A stretch of DNA of 27,872 nt, taken from positions 1 through 27,872 of the forward strand of contig CAZRTO010000011.1 of NCBI GenBank assembly GCA_964603025.1. Direction: 5' to 3'. This DNA comes from CALFCX01 sp964603025. Lineage in GTDB: Bacteria; Margulisbacteria; WOR-1; JAKLHX01. The position numbers and the translations under genes were made by a program. Below are positions 15,168-23,335 of this stretch, in pieces. Within the stretch, counting starts at the first letter, position 1; each line of letters begins with the position of its first letter. The notes below the pieces were generated by a model. That model ran no database searches and had not been told where the DNA came from. It saw nothing but the letters and a program-made list of their open reading frames with translations.

Positions 15168-17300
15168 TCAAGAATCCAAAATCGAGTACATCGCGGCTTT
15201 TGCTTGAAGCATCCGCAACGCAGTTTTTCTCGATTCTTCAGATAGGCTGTAAAAATTGAATTCCGGGATCGCAGATAAACCTTCCAGATATTCCTCCGCC
15301 ATGGAATACATTCGGGCATGCGCAAAATGCCGGAAAAGATGGTCGACAGCCTCCATTTCATCTGCTGAGAGTTCTTTCACCAGTGACGCGGCCGATGACG
15401 GTCCGTGTTTGGCGGCATATTCCAAATATTTTAGGAATAGAGTTCTGACGTTCTCTGACGAATCGGCCAGATGCACAGAGTTTGAGAATTTTGCGACCAG
15501 CGCGCTGTCGCTGCAGCCGGCACGGAATAGTGAGTCGGGACTCTGCGAGTGCATTACCAGCGTGAATAAGATCGCATATTCCGATCCTGTAAAATCCTTT
15601 TCCTTCAACAGTTTGACGGCCTCTTCCGGAGCAAGCGTTGACAGCACTTCCGCAACATTGCCAATCAGAGCGTGCTCTATCCCTGTCCAGTCATGCTCAA
15701 GGATCTTGTCGATTGCCTCGGAGGCGGCTTTTTCGTTCGGTGCCGGCTTTACATGTTTTGATCTGAGCGCGCAGATGCTTCTGTCTTCCCCGATTATTGA
15801 TTCGAGGATCTTGGCATTTCGCTCCGGATCGCTCAGCGTATCGATGGCCGCCTGGACGATCGAAGAGCAGTTGGCAAATATTTCTTTTACTGTCGGGTCA
15901 GCGTGCACTGCCGCGCGGTAAATACTTCCGTAGCCTTTCTCCTGAAGCCTGCGCAGCAGCGGGTCGCGGTTAACGCGTTCAACGACCTCCGCCGGATCGT
16001 CCGTTCTGATGTCACCCACGGGATACGTCTGGGTATGCATGAACATCACGTGATGGTACATGAGCCCGTCCCATCCCAAAGCGAGCATATCCGGAAAATC
16101 CGTCCCGTCGTAGAGCTTGCTTATTTCCTGATGGAGAGAAGGCGCAAAAGAGCTTGCTCTGATCCATTCGTCGTAAGGCGTTCCGCGCAATTCCCGGCCT
16201 CTTCCGACCAGGACCGGCTTAATATTGCAGAAATCAACCTCTCTGCTGCTGCCTTCATGATTCACAGTGAATGAGTTGACCGTTCTGGACCCGTCTTTGT
16301 TCTTCTTAACATCGGCCTCTTCAAGAACCCCCTTGCCCCTTAAAAACTCGAGGAATTCCAGCTGGCTTGTATCGCCCGGCTTTAAAGTATGCGACAGACC
16401 GAAAACGCCGTTAGAAAAATGCTGATAGAGCGCCGTCATCGCGTTGAACAGCGACTCAAAAGGAACGTGGCACCTGTGGAAGCGGTCCGTATTGCCTGCG
16501 AGGATCAAGGTCTTGTTGTTCTCCTCAAATCCAAGCGATGCCAGCTGCCCCATTATCTTATCCGCTCTTTCCGGCGTATCAGCCCAGAACAGGTTGGACT
16601 CGAGATGGAATCTTGAAATAAACTCATTGGCTATTCCCAGGGAAAGCGCTTCATTGGCCAGCCGCCTCATTAGCATCGGCTCTCCGCCCATGACATACAT
16701 GTCAAATATCGGGAGAACTTCAAGCCCTTCTATGAAACGGCGAACGAATATCCTGTTAAGGCGCTCCGGCGCCAGCGGAGTTGCATCCGTTGCGCAATGC
16801 GCGCATCCGTTTGACAGGCGACGTCTTGTGATATTCAGCTGCACCATGTGCGGATCATAGAATTCATCATCGAAAGAAGCATTCTTTCTGATAAGTTCGA
16901 ATCTATCGAGATCGAATTGCGTTAATTTGCGCGATGACGGCACGTCTGTAAGATGCCCCGGCTCGGGAATGAGCCCTGTCTCGCGTATATCCCTCATCTG
17001 CCTCCTGCCGATATCAAGTGCATGACAAGCGTTGAGCCTGCCGAGGATCTCGATATCTTCCATTTTCTCAAGGCCCGGTACGGACCTGATGCCGGCCAAC
17101 AGATCTCCCGGTTTTGTAATGACTCTGTGCTTCAGATCGAGCGTATCCGAGCTGATCTTGGACGCAAGCTCGACAGCTCTGTCCGGCCCCAGCTGCAGCG
17201 CTTTTGTTGCTCGTTGAATGAATCGCGCGGGGATGCCCGTGCCGGCAAACTGCCTGCTTTCAACGGCGCTCTGGTTAAGTCTTATCGCTTGTGATCTCAT
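15168..17300 (-). CDS. Radical-SAM-fold protein with atypical cluster motif and helical C-terminal domain
   Basis: 710 residues; I do not recognise a named family. A helical N-terminal region (1-150) precedes NITRRRLSNGCAHC (156-169), whose spacing fits the radical SAM CX3CX2C loop with the first cysteine replaced by L162 and C166, C169 kept. MGGEP (204-208) matches the SAM-binding GGEP motif. Around 408-431, LGWDGLMYHHVMF...YPVGDI resembles a SPASM-type segment (DG-x-x-y, later GNI) without its cysteines. The last 200 residues are helical and repeat-like. It could be a catalytically altered radical SAM enzyme or a cluster with a ligand from elsewhere (C93, C277, C358). No clear Shine-Dalgarno or promoter was found; the epimerase-like gene follows. 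Confidence 0.6.
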   Translation of the reverse strand: MRSQAIRLNQSAVESRQFAGTGIPARFIQRATKALQLGPDRAVELASKISSDTLDLKHRVITKPGDLLAGIRSVPGLEKMEDIEILGRLNACHALDIGRRQMRDIRETGLIPEPGHLTDVPSSRKLTQFDLDRFELIRKNASFDDEFYDPHMVQLNITRRRLSNGCAHCATDATPLAPERLNRIFVRRFIEGLEVLPIFDMYVMGGEPMLMRRLANEALSLGIANEFISRFHLESNLFWADTPERADKIMGQLASLGFEENNKTLILAGNTDRFHRCHVPFESLFNAMTALYQHFSNGVFGLSHTLKPGDTSQLEFLEFLRGKGVLEEADVKKNKDGSRTVNSFTVNHEGSSREVDFCNIKPVLVGRGRELRGTPYDEWIRASSFAPSLHQEISKLYDGTDFPDMLALGWDGLMYHHVMFMHTQTYPVGDIRTDDPAEVVERVNRDPLLRRLQEKGYGSIYRAAVHADPTVKEIFANCSSIVQAAIDTLSDPERNAKILESIIGEDRSICALRSKHVKPAPNEKAASEAIDKILEHDWTGIEHALIGNVAEVLSTLAPEEAVKLLKEKDFTGSEYAILFTLVMHSQSPDSLFRAGCSDSALVAKFSNSVHLADSSENVRTLFLKYLEYAAKHGPSSAASLVKELSADEMEAVDHLFRHFAHARMYSMAEEYLEGLSAIPEFNFYSLSEESRKTALRMLQAKAAMYSILDS

Positions 17301-17320
17301 ACATAACTCTTTCGTCGGAA

Positions 17321-17339
17321 TTGCGGCGCAATTTCAGGC
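17321..17339. repeat. Copy 2 of the 19-base element, with a perfect palindrome
   Basis: TTGCGGCGCAATTTCAGGC. Bases 17319-17333 read AATTGCG-G-CGCAATT, a perfect 7+1+7 palindrome typical of a dimeric repressor site. It lies 19-33 bases upstream of the radical-SAM-like ATG and about 80 bases upstream of mnmG. Confidence 0.6.
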
Positions 17340-17342
17340 TGC

Positions 17343-17370
17343 TTACAGCTTAAAGCTTATAGCCTATAGC
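17343..17370. repeat. Four tandem heptamers TTANAGC
   Basis: TTACAGC, TTAAAGC, TTATAGC and CTATAGC follow one another exactly, in the divergent intergenic region before mnmG. Confidence 0.75.
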
Positions 17371-17395
17371 TCGAGAGCCGCCAGCTCCTCCCCCG

Positions 17396-17404
17396 TGCTA
17401 AAAT
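17396..17404 (+). promoter_or_regulatory. Extended -10 promoter giving a leaderless mnmG mRNA
   Basis: TGC-TAAAAT ends 6 bases before the GTG start, so the expected +1 is the G of GTG. No convincing -35 is seen at 16-18 bases. No Shine-Dalgarno can fit downstream of the predicted start. Confidence 0.65.
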
Positions 17405-17410
17405 TTAAGA

Positions 17411-19198
17411 GTGGGAACTGCCAAAGAATACGCCAAAAAATATGACGTCATAGTTATCGGCGCGGGGCACGCCGGCTGCGAGGCCGCGCTCGCCGCGTCG
17501 CGCCTCGGCTGCGAAACGCTTTTGCTTACGATGAACCTGGATACAATAGCCAACATGCCGTGCAATCCCGCCGTCGGCGGCCCCGCAAAAAGCCAGCTTG
17601 TGAGGGAGATAGACGCGCTCGGCGGAGAAATAGGGATAAATACTGACAAAACTTTTCTCCAGATGAAGACGCTGAATATGGCAAAAGGCCCCGCGGTGCA
17701 GTCGCTGAGAGCGCAATCCGATAAAAAGCTCTACCACATCGAGATGAAAAAAACGCTTGAGAACCAGCCGCATCTGGACATTAAGCAGGGGATCGTCGAA
17801 GAAATACTCGGAAGCTCAGGCGGAGTAGGGGGTGTGCGTACAAAGCTGAACGTGATCTACCTCGGAAAAACTGTTGTGCTTGCGTCCGGAACATTTTTGA
17901 ACGGGATCATACACGTCGGTATGGAACATATGGAAGCCGGCCGAGCGGGAGAATTTCCGGCAAAGGGACTATCCGAAAACCTGGCAAAACTCGGACTGCG
18001 GCTGGGACGCCTCAAAACCGGGACCACTCCGCGGATTGACTCCCGTACGATCGACTTTTCCAAGATGGAGATACAGCCCGGGGAGGAGCCGCCGCAGATG
18101 TTCTCTTTCGTTTGGGAATATAACGGGTACGGGCTTGAATACGGGGACAATCCGCAGGCGCAGCTAAAACAGCTTGATTGCTATCTGACACACACCAATG
18201 AAGAAGCTCACAGGATAATAAAGGCGAACCTGGACCGTTCTCCCCTGTTCAGCGGCAAGATCAAGGGCGTCGGCCCCAGATATTGCCCCTCGATAGAAGA
18301 CAAAGTGGTAAGATTCCCCGACAAAGTCCGGCATCAGGCGTTCATCGAGCCGGAGGGACGCTCTACGAACGAGTTTTACACGCAGGGGATGGCAACAAGC
18401 TTGCCTGAAGATGTCCAGCTGGCATTTTTGCGGACCATGGCGGGGCTTGAAAAAGTCGAGATCAGACGCCCTGGATACGCTGTCGAATACGATTTTGTCC
18501 AGCCGGAACAGATCGTCCGGTCGCTTGAATTCATGGACATCCCGAAATTGTTCCTTGCAGGCCAGATAAACGGGACATCCGGATACGAAGAAGCCGCCGC
18601 ACAGGGGCTGATAGCAGGTATTAATGCCGCCCGCAAGGCAAAAGGGCTTGCCGCTTTTACGCTTGGGCGCGACGAAGCCTATATCGGGGCCCTGATAGAC
18701 GACCTGGTCACAAAAGAGATCTCCGAGCCCTACAGAATGCTCACGTCGCGCTCTGAATACAGGCTGCTTCTGCGCCAGGACAATGCGGACCTGAGGCTCA
18801 CCGCAAAAGGGTTTGAGCTCGGACTTATAGACGAAAAAAGATACGGCTGCTTCTTAAAAAAGAAAGCGGCAGTTGAATCGCAGGATACATTGTTCTCTGC
18901 GGACGTGGCCCGTCAGATCGAAATACAGAATAAATACCGCGGTTATATCGAAAGGCAAATAAGACAGGTGGATAAATTCAAATCGCTTGAAGATCTGAAA
19001 TTCCCCGAAGGGCTTTGCTTTGTTTCATTATCCGGAATATCTTCCGAAGCCCGCCAAAAGCTGATAAAATTGCGGCCTGCCTCGGTGGGACACGCGTCCA
19101 GAATAGCCGGCATATCCGCCGCGGACATTTCCGTGCTCATGGTGCACATCGAAGCCGCCAGGCGGCGCACATCTATGCAAAAATCCGATATGCTATAA
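17411..19198 (+). CDS. mnmG: tRNA uridine-5-carboxymethylaminomethyl modification enzyme MnmG
   Basis: 595 residues. The FAD dinucleotide-binding motif GAGHAG is at 17-22, followed by MPCNPAVGGPAKSQLVREIDALGG, a MnmG signature, and LKTGTTPRI. The C-terminal helical domain ends with ASRIAGISAADISVLMVHIEA, the MnmE-binding region. With MnmE it installs the cmnm5 group on wobble U34 of several tRNAs. The start is GTG 17411; no other start precedes the FAD motif. The stop codon overlaps the skp promoter. Alone here; mnmE is not in the window. Confidence 0.97.
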   Translation: MGTAKEYAKKYDVIVIGAGHAGCEAALAASRLGCETLLLTMNLDTIANMPCNPAVGGPAKSQLVREIDALGGEIGINTDKTFLQMKTLNMAKGPAVQSLRAQSDKKLYHIEMKKTLENQPHLDIKQGIVEEILGSSGGVGGVRTKLNVIYLGKTVVLASGTFLNGIIHVGMEHMEAGRAGEFPAKGLSENLAKLGLRLGRLKTGTTPRIDSRTIDFSKMEIQPGEEPPQMFSFVWEYNGYGLEYGDNPQAQLKQLDCYLTHTNEEAHRIIKANLDRSPLFSGKIKGVGPRYCPSIEDKVVRFPDKVRHQAFIEPEGRSTNEFYTQGMATSLPEDVQLAFLRTMAGLEKVEIRRPGYAVEYDFVQPEQIVRSLEFMDIPKLFLAGQINGTSGYEEAAAQGLIAGINAARKAKGLAAFTLGRDEAYIGALIDDLVTKEISEPYRMLTSRSEYRLLLRQDNADLRLTAKGFELGLIDEKRYGCFLKKKAAVESQDTLFSADVARQIEIQNKYRGYIERQIRQVDKFKSLEDLKFPEGLCFVSLSGISSEARQKLIKLRPASVGHASRIAGISAADISVLMVHIEAARRRTSMQKSDML

Positions 19199-19199
19199 T
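19191..19199 (+). promoter_or_regulatory. Extended -10 promoter of the skp-lpx-rseP operon
   Basis: TGC-TATAAT, a perfect extended -10, overlaps the last codons of mnmG (CTA TAA). The expected start near 19206 leaves a leader of about 22 bases, enough for the AAGGGGG ribosome site before ATG 19228. -35 not evident. Confidence 0.65.
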
Positions 19200-19227
19200 T
19201 GGCTAAAAGAAATAAGGGGGGCTTTTC

Positions 19228-19707
19228 ATGAAAAAATCCGCAATGACCGTGATATCGCTGATCGCGTTGGCCTGTTTCGGCATCGTGACCGCGGCTTCTT
19301 TTGCAGCCCCGGCCTCCGGCATCGGGACGATCGACGTCCAAAAGGTATTCCGCGGATACAAAGAGACGGCCAAAGCCCAGGACCAGCTCTCCAAAGAAGA
19401 GGCTGCCTTCAAAAAAGAGTTCGAGGAGTCGCAGAAAAAGATCGAAGATGCCAGGAATTCTGGAAAATCCGAAAAAGAGATCGAATCCATGACCAAGAAG
19501 CTTGAGGAGTCGCTCGCCCCGAAAAGGGAAAAGCTCATAAAGATGAACGAAACGCTCACCTCCACCCTGCAGAACGACATAGTAAGCGCCGTCAAGGCGG
19601 TCGCGAAGAACCTGGGCATAGAGACCGTGCTCGACAAACAGGTAGTGATAACCGGCGGTGTTGACATAAGCGACATGGTCATAAGCAGGCTCAACGAAAA
19701 AAAGTAA
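19228..19707 (+). CDS. skp: OmpH/Skp-family periplasmic chaperone
   Basis: 159 residues with an N-terminal signal peptide (KKSAMTVISLIALACFGIVTAASFAA, cleavage near residue 26). The mature part starts IGTIDVQKVF, the family's first strand, then a long charged coiled coil (about 45-115), and closes with DIVSAVKAVAKNLGIETVLDKQVVITGGVDISDMVI, the strand that completes the body. Skp trimers hold unfolded outer-membrane proteins on the way to BamA. The order skp-lpxD is common, but bamA is not just upstream; mnmG is. lpxD follows after one base. Confidence 0.93.
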   Translation: MKKSAMTVISLIALACFGIVTAASFAAPASGIGTIDVQKVFRGYKETAKAQDQLSKEEAAFKKEFEESQKKIEDARNSGKSEKEIESMTKKLEESLAPKREKLIKMNETLTSTLQNDIVSAVKAVAKNLGIETVLDKQVVITGGVDISDMVISRLNEKK

Positions 19708-19708
19708 C

Positions 19709-20668
19709 GTGACTTCTCTCTCCGAGATAGCAAAGCTGGTCGGCGGCAGGGTCTTTGGCGACGGCTCCCTTCAGATAGAAGGCGTGGCCGCTCTTGAAGA
19801 CGCCAAAGAGGGCGCGCTTTCTTTTGTCCTCGACAACAAGAATTTCCTCGCGGCGGAAAATTCACCGGCAAAGGCCTTTGTGGTGCCAAAAGGCGTCTCG
19901 CTTGAAAACAAGCCCTATATCGAGGTGGACAATCCCAGGCAGGCGCTGGGCAGGATCCTCTCCCGTTTTGCTCCGGTTGAAGAAATAAGTCCCGGGGTCG
20001 ATCCTCAGGCCCATATCTCCAAGAACGTAAAGCTCGGGAGCCGCGTGCTGGTATACCCGTTCGTCTATATAGGTGAGGGCTGCGAGATCGGCGAAGACAC
20101 CATAATACATCCTAACGTCACGATATACCCCAGGACCCGTATCGGCAAGCGCTGTATAATACATTCCGGATGCGTGATAGGCGTCGACGGATTCGGCTTT
20201 TCACGCGAAGGAGGGAAATACGAAAAGATCCCTCAGATAGGCAGAGTGGTCATAGAAGATGACGTAGAAATATACTCCAACAACTCTATCGCAAGAGGGA
20301 CCATCGGCGACACCGTCATAAAAAAAGGGACAAAAATAGACAACATCAATCATATAGCTCATAACGTCAAGATCGGCTCCGACTGCGCCGTAACCTCCCT
20401 CAATGTTTTCGGGGGCAGCTCTTCCGTTGGCGACAGGGTACAGATGTCCGGACAGTGCGGCGTAGCGCCGCATGTCCATGTAGGCAGCGATTCCATCCTC
20501 ATGGGGCGGGCTGGCGTGACAAAGAACCTGCCGGACGGCTCGGTGGTGCTCGGATACCCCGCCCAGGACCATGTAAAAGAACATAAGCTGCAGGCTATGG
20601 TCCGCAGGCTGCCGGAACTTTTCGAAAAGCTGAAAAGATCGGAGCCTCGCAAAAGATCCGGCAAATGA
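19709..20668 (+). CDS. lpxD: UDP-3-O-(3-hydroxyacyl)glucosamine N-acyltransferase
   Basis: 319 residues. It has the N-terminal uridine-binding domain (about 1-95) and a left-handed beta-helix of hexapeptide repeats, with the catalytic histidine in INHIAHNVKIG. It adds the second, N-linked acyl chain in lipid A synthesis. The GTG start lies one base after the skp stop, with no clear Shine-Dalgarno, so it is probably translated by coupling. The next gene overlaps by 4 bases (ATGA). Confidence 0.96.
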   Translation: MTSLSEIAKLVGGRVFGDGSLQIEGVAALEDAKEGALSFVLDNKNFLAAENSPAKAFVVPKGVSLENKPYIEVDNPRQALGRILSRFAPVEEISPGVDPQAHISKNVKLGSRVLVYPFVYIGEGCEIGEDTIIHPNVTIYPRTRIGKRCIIHSGCVIGVDGFGFSREGGKYEKIPQIGRVVIEDDVEIYSNNSIARGTIGDTVIKKGTKIDNINHIAHNVKIGSDCAVTSLNVFGGSSSVGDRVQMSGQCGVAPHVHVGSDSILMGRAGVTKNLPDGSVVLGYPAQDHVKEHKLQAMVRRLPELFEKLKRSEPRKRSGK

Positions 20669-21801
20669 AGATCGCGCTCTTCTCGGAGTCATATACCCCA
20701 TATATAAGCGGCGTCAGCCGGTCTGTTGAGCTGGCAAGATCGGGGCTTGAAGCTCTCGGGCACGAAGTATTCGTCTTCACGTCCCGGTATCCCGGTCATA
20801 AAGAAACCGAAAAGAACATCATAAGATTCCCCTCTGTCCCGGCAAAATATCCCGGATTCAGGACCGCACTGCCTCTCCCATTCATCATCCCCGACACAAA
20901 GTTCGACATAGTGCACTCCAACTCCCCTTTCGGTCTGGGGCTGCTGGCTAAAAGGCTCGCAAAAAAGAGCCGCGCCCCGTACGTCTATACCTTTCACACC
21001 CTCTTTTCAGACTATCTGCACTATATTCCGCTGCCCAAAATGCTCAGCGAAAAGGCTCTTTTCATGTACATGCGCTGGTTCTGTGCGGGATGCGATAAGA
21101 TAATAGTCCCGAACGCCGTCACGCTTGACTATGTAAAAAGAAAAGACATATCTGGCGATTTTGCGGTCGTGCCTTCCGGCGTTGATATACAAGCCGCGGA
21201 TGCCGCGTCCGCTTCGGGGGTGCGCGCAAGGTTCGGGATCTCCGATGATGACATCCTCCTTCTATATGTTGGAAGGCTTTCAAAAGAGAAGAACATCCCG
21301 TTCCTGCTTAACGCATTCAGGGATATCCGTCTAGAATGCCCAAAAGCGCGCCTGCTTCTCGCTGCCGGAGGCCCTGAGGAGAACGCCTTAAAAAAATTGT
21401 CCTCCGACCTGGACATATCAGACAGCACTGTTTTCGCCGGACAGGTGCCCTACCCGGAGATACTGAATATCTATAGATCGGCGGATGTTTTTATTTTTGC
21501 TTCAAAGACCGAAACACAGGGGCTTGTCATAGCGGAAGCAAAAGCCTGCGGCTTGCCGGTAGTGGCCGTGGACGCTGGAGGGATAAAGGAAAGCCTCGTC
21601 AACGGCGAGGACGGTTTCCTTGTCGCGGAAGACCTGGGCATTTTTCGGGAGAAGGCGGTCCTTCTGTGTAAAAACGCGGCCCTGCGGTCCGAGATGTCGA
21701 AAAAAGCCCGCGCCAATTCCATCAGGGATTTTTCCAGCTCAAGCGTTGCAAAAAAACTCGGGGGCGTCTATAATTCTTTGTTAAAGGAGAAGATATCATG
21801 A
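20665..21801 (+). CDS. GT4-family glycosyltransferase
   Basis: 378 residues, GT-B fold. N-terminal domain opens MKIALFSESYTPYISGVSRSV; the C-terminal domain has LLYVGRLSKEKNIPFLL and the retaining EX7E motif (E283 and E291 in ETQGLVIAEAKACGLPVV). This resembles 1,2-diacylglycerol and alpha-glucosyltransferases that use a lipid acceptor, but the sugar and acceptor cannot be fixed from sequence alone. It lies inside the lipid A operon with 4-base overlaps at both ends, so an LPS core or glycolipid role is inferred. Confidence 0.9.
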   Translation: MKIALFSESYTPYISGVSRSVELARSGLEALGHEVFVFTSRYPGHKETEKNIIRFPSVPAKYPGFRTALPLPFIIPDTKFDIVHSNSPFGLGLLAKRLAKKSRAPYVYTFHTLFSDYLHYIPLPKMLSEKALFMYMRWFCAGCDKIIVPNAVTLDYVKRKDISGDFAVVPSGVDIQAADAASASGVRARFGISDDDILLLYVGRLSKEKNIPFLLNAFRDIRLECPKARLLLAAGGPEENALKKLSSDLDISDSTVFAGQVPYPEILNIYRSADVFIFASKTETQGLVIAEAKACGLPVVAVDAGGIKESLVNGEDGFLVAEDLGIFREKAVLLCKNAALRSEMSKKARANSIRDFSSSSVAKKLGGVYNSLLKEKIS

Positions 21802-22535
21802 ACAAGATAACGGCTGCGGCCATATCCGCGCTGATCATTATGCAGGCGGCCTCTTTTGCTTCGGTTAACACGCCTACCATCACGGGAGCCACAGGGCTTA
21901 TCAAAATGCCCACGGCCGATGTGCTCGGTCCGAAAGAGTTCAACGTCGCCGTGGACTATGTGTTCGACGGCACCTCCGCATCTACGGGCACTCTGAGCGA
22001 CATACAGGGGACCTGGCAGTACAAGGCAAACCTCGGCTCTTTCATGGGGCACACAAAAGGACTGGAACTCGGCTTCGTGGGCAGGACCGAAAAAGACACC
22101 AACAGGTTCAAAGAGGGGGTTTTTATCAACCTTAAGTACAGCCTGGCCAGCTCCGACGACCCGGACGCGCTCAAGCTCGCCCTGGGAGTGGAAAACCTCA
22201 CGTCACTGGCCGAATCCGACGCTTACATGGTGGCCTCCAAGTACTGGAGGGGCGGAGCAGGAGTGCACTTCGGCGCGATGTTCGACTTTCCAAACTATAA
22301 CAAGTTCCGTCCTCTGGGCATGTTCGGGTTGAACATGCCTCTCGGCAACAGGTCTTTCACCGTAATGGCGGAGCTGTTCGCCGGAGAAAGCGTATTTCAG
22401 GTGGATGCCGGATTTAAATACGCGATCAACAGCAATATCTGCGTGCTGGCCAGAGGGTTGAATATAACCAACAGCGAGAATACCAGGAACACCAAGTCGT
22501 TTTCCGCCGGAGTATCCCTGGCCAATTTTCTCTGA
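21798..22535 (+). CDS. YjbH-like outer-membrane beta-barrel protein
   Basis: 245 residues. The signal peptide is about 1-21 (MNKITAAAISALIIMQAASFAS). The mature N-terminus TPTITGATGLIKMPTADVLGPKEFNVAVDYVF resembles the opening of YjbH-type outer-membrane proteins (GaxGLixmPtAxxxxxG). The rest has many alternating hydrophobic stretches ending in a phenylalanine/leucine terminus (LANFL), typical of a small barrel. Function is unknown; export or anchoring of an envelope polymer is possible. A good AAAGGAG precedes the ATG. Overlaps with the upstream transferase (4 bases) and lpxC (1 base) show tight operon packing. Confidence 0.65.
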   Translation: MNKITAAAISALIIMQAASFASVNTPTITGATGLIKMPTADVLGPKEFNVAVDYVFDGTSASTGTLSDIQGTWQYKANLGSFMGHTKGLELGFVGRTEKDTNRFKEGVFINLKYSLASSDDPDALKLALGVENLTSLAESDAYMVASKYWRGGAGVHFGAMFDFPNYNKFRPLGMFGLNMPLGNRSFTVMAELFAGESVFQVDAGFKYAINSNICVLARGLNITNSENTRNTKSFSAGVSLANFL

Positions 22536-23335
22536 TGCGCCAGACGACCATAAAAAAACCCGCTGCCTGCAGAGGCATCGCGCTCCACACCGGAGAGGAT
22601 TCTTTTCTTGAGTTCAGGCCCTCGGAAGAAAATTCCGGCATCTATTTCATTCACAACGGGATAAAGATCCCCGCTCGCGCCGAAGGCATAACAAAGACCG
22701 ACCGCGGCTCTGTCCTGTCCTCGATCTCAACAGTGGAACACGTTCTGGCGGCTGTTTCCGGTCTCGGCATAGACAATATCGAGATCCTGCTGGAAGGGCC
22801 GGAGCCCCCCGCGCTGGACGGCAGCGCAAAAGGTTTTGCTGATATGCTTATTGGCTCCGGTATCAGGGAACAAGGTGCGGATGCGCGCATCATAAGCATC
22901 GATAAGCCTTTGAGGGCGGAAAGCGGGGATGCATACGTAGAGATATCCCCATGCGGCCGCCTGATAATAGAGGCCCTGATAGACTACAGCCATACGCCGG
23001 CCGGAATAGTCACCGCAAAATTTGACGCGTCGACCGATAGTTTTGAAAAAGATATAGCTCCCGCCAGGACCTTTGGGCTTCTGGAAGAGGTTGAAGCGCT
23101 AAAAAAGGCCGGACTGGCCAAGGGGGCTTCGTTTGATAATGCCATAGCTATAACAAAGACCGGATATTCCTCTCCGCTGCGTTTTGACAATGAGTTGGCA
23201 AGGCACAAAATTGTGGATATAATTGGAGATATGGCGCTTGTAGGCGGCAGGCTGCGAGGAAAGATCGTGTCGCGCAAGGGAGGCCATAAATTAAACATAG
23301 AGCTTGCAAGGAGAATAACAGATGCCTCAAGTTGA
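22535..23335 (+). CDS. lpxC: UDP-3-O-acyl-N-acetylglucosamine deacetylase
   Basis: 266 residues, somewhat short for LpxC (about 300). Zinc ligands are all present: H69 with catalytic E68 in STVEHVLAAVSGLG, and H224 and D228 in LARHKIVDIIGDM; the general-acid H251 lies in GGHKLNIEL. It performs the committed step of lipid A synthesis. TGATG at 22533-22537 joins it to the previous gene; its last 14 bases overlap fabZ-lpxA. Confidence 0.97.
   Translation: MRQTTIKKPAACRGIALHTGEDSFLEFRPSEENSGIYFIHNGIKIPARAEGITKTDRGSVLSSISTVEHVLAAVSGLGIDNIEILLEGPEPPALDGSAKGFADMLIGSGIREQGADARIISIDKPLRAESGDAYVEISPCGRLIIEALIDYSHTPAGIVTAKFDASTDSFEKDIAPARTFGLLEEVEALKKAGLAKGASFDNAIAITKTGYSSPLRFDNELARHKIVDIIGDMALVGGRLRGKIVSRKGGHKLNIELARRITDASS

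Noticed and set aside
16791..16835. Sequencing error as the cause of the missing radical SAM cysteine
   Set aside because: CTG would need three base changes to reach TGC, and the surrounding frame is open and consistent.
17301..17410. Replication origin next to mnmG
   Set aside because: mnmG is sometimes near oriC, and the strands diverge here, but there are no DnaA boxes, AT-rich unwinding stretch or dnaA gene.
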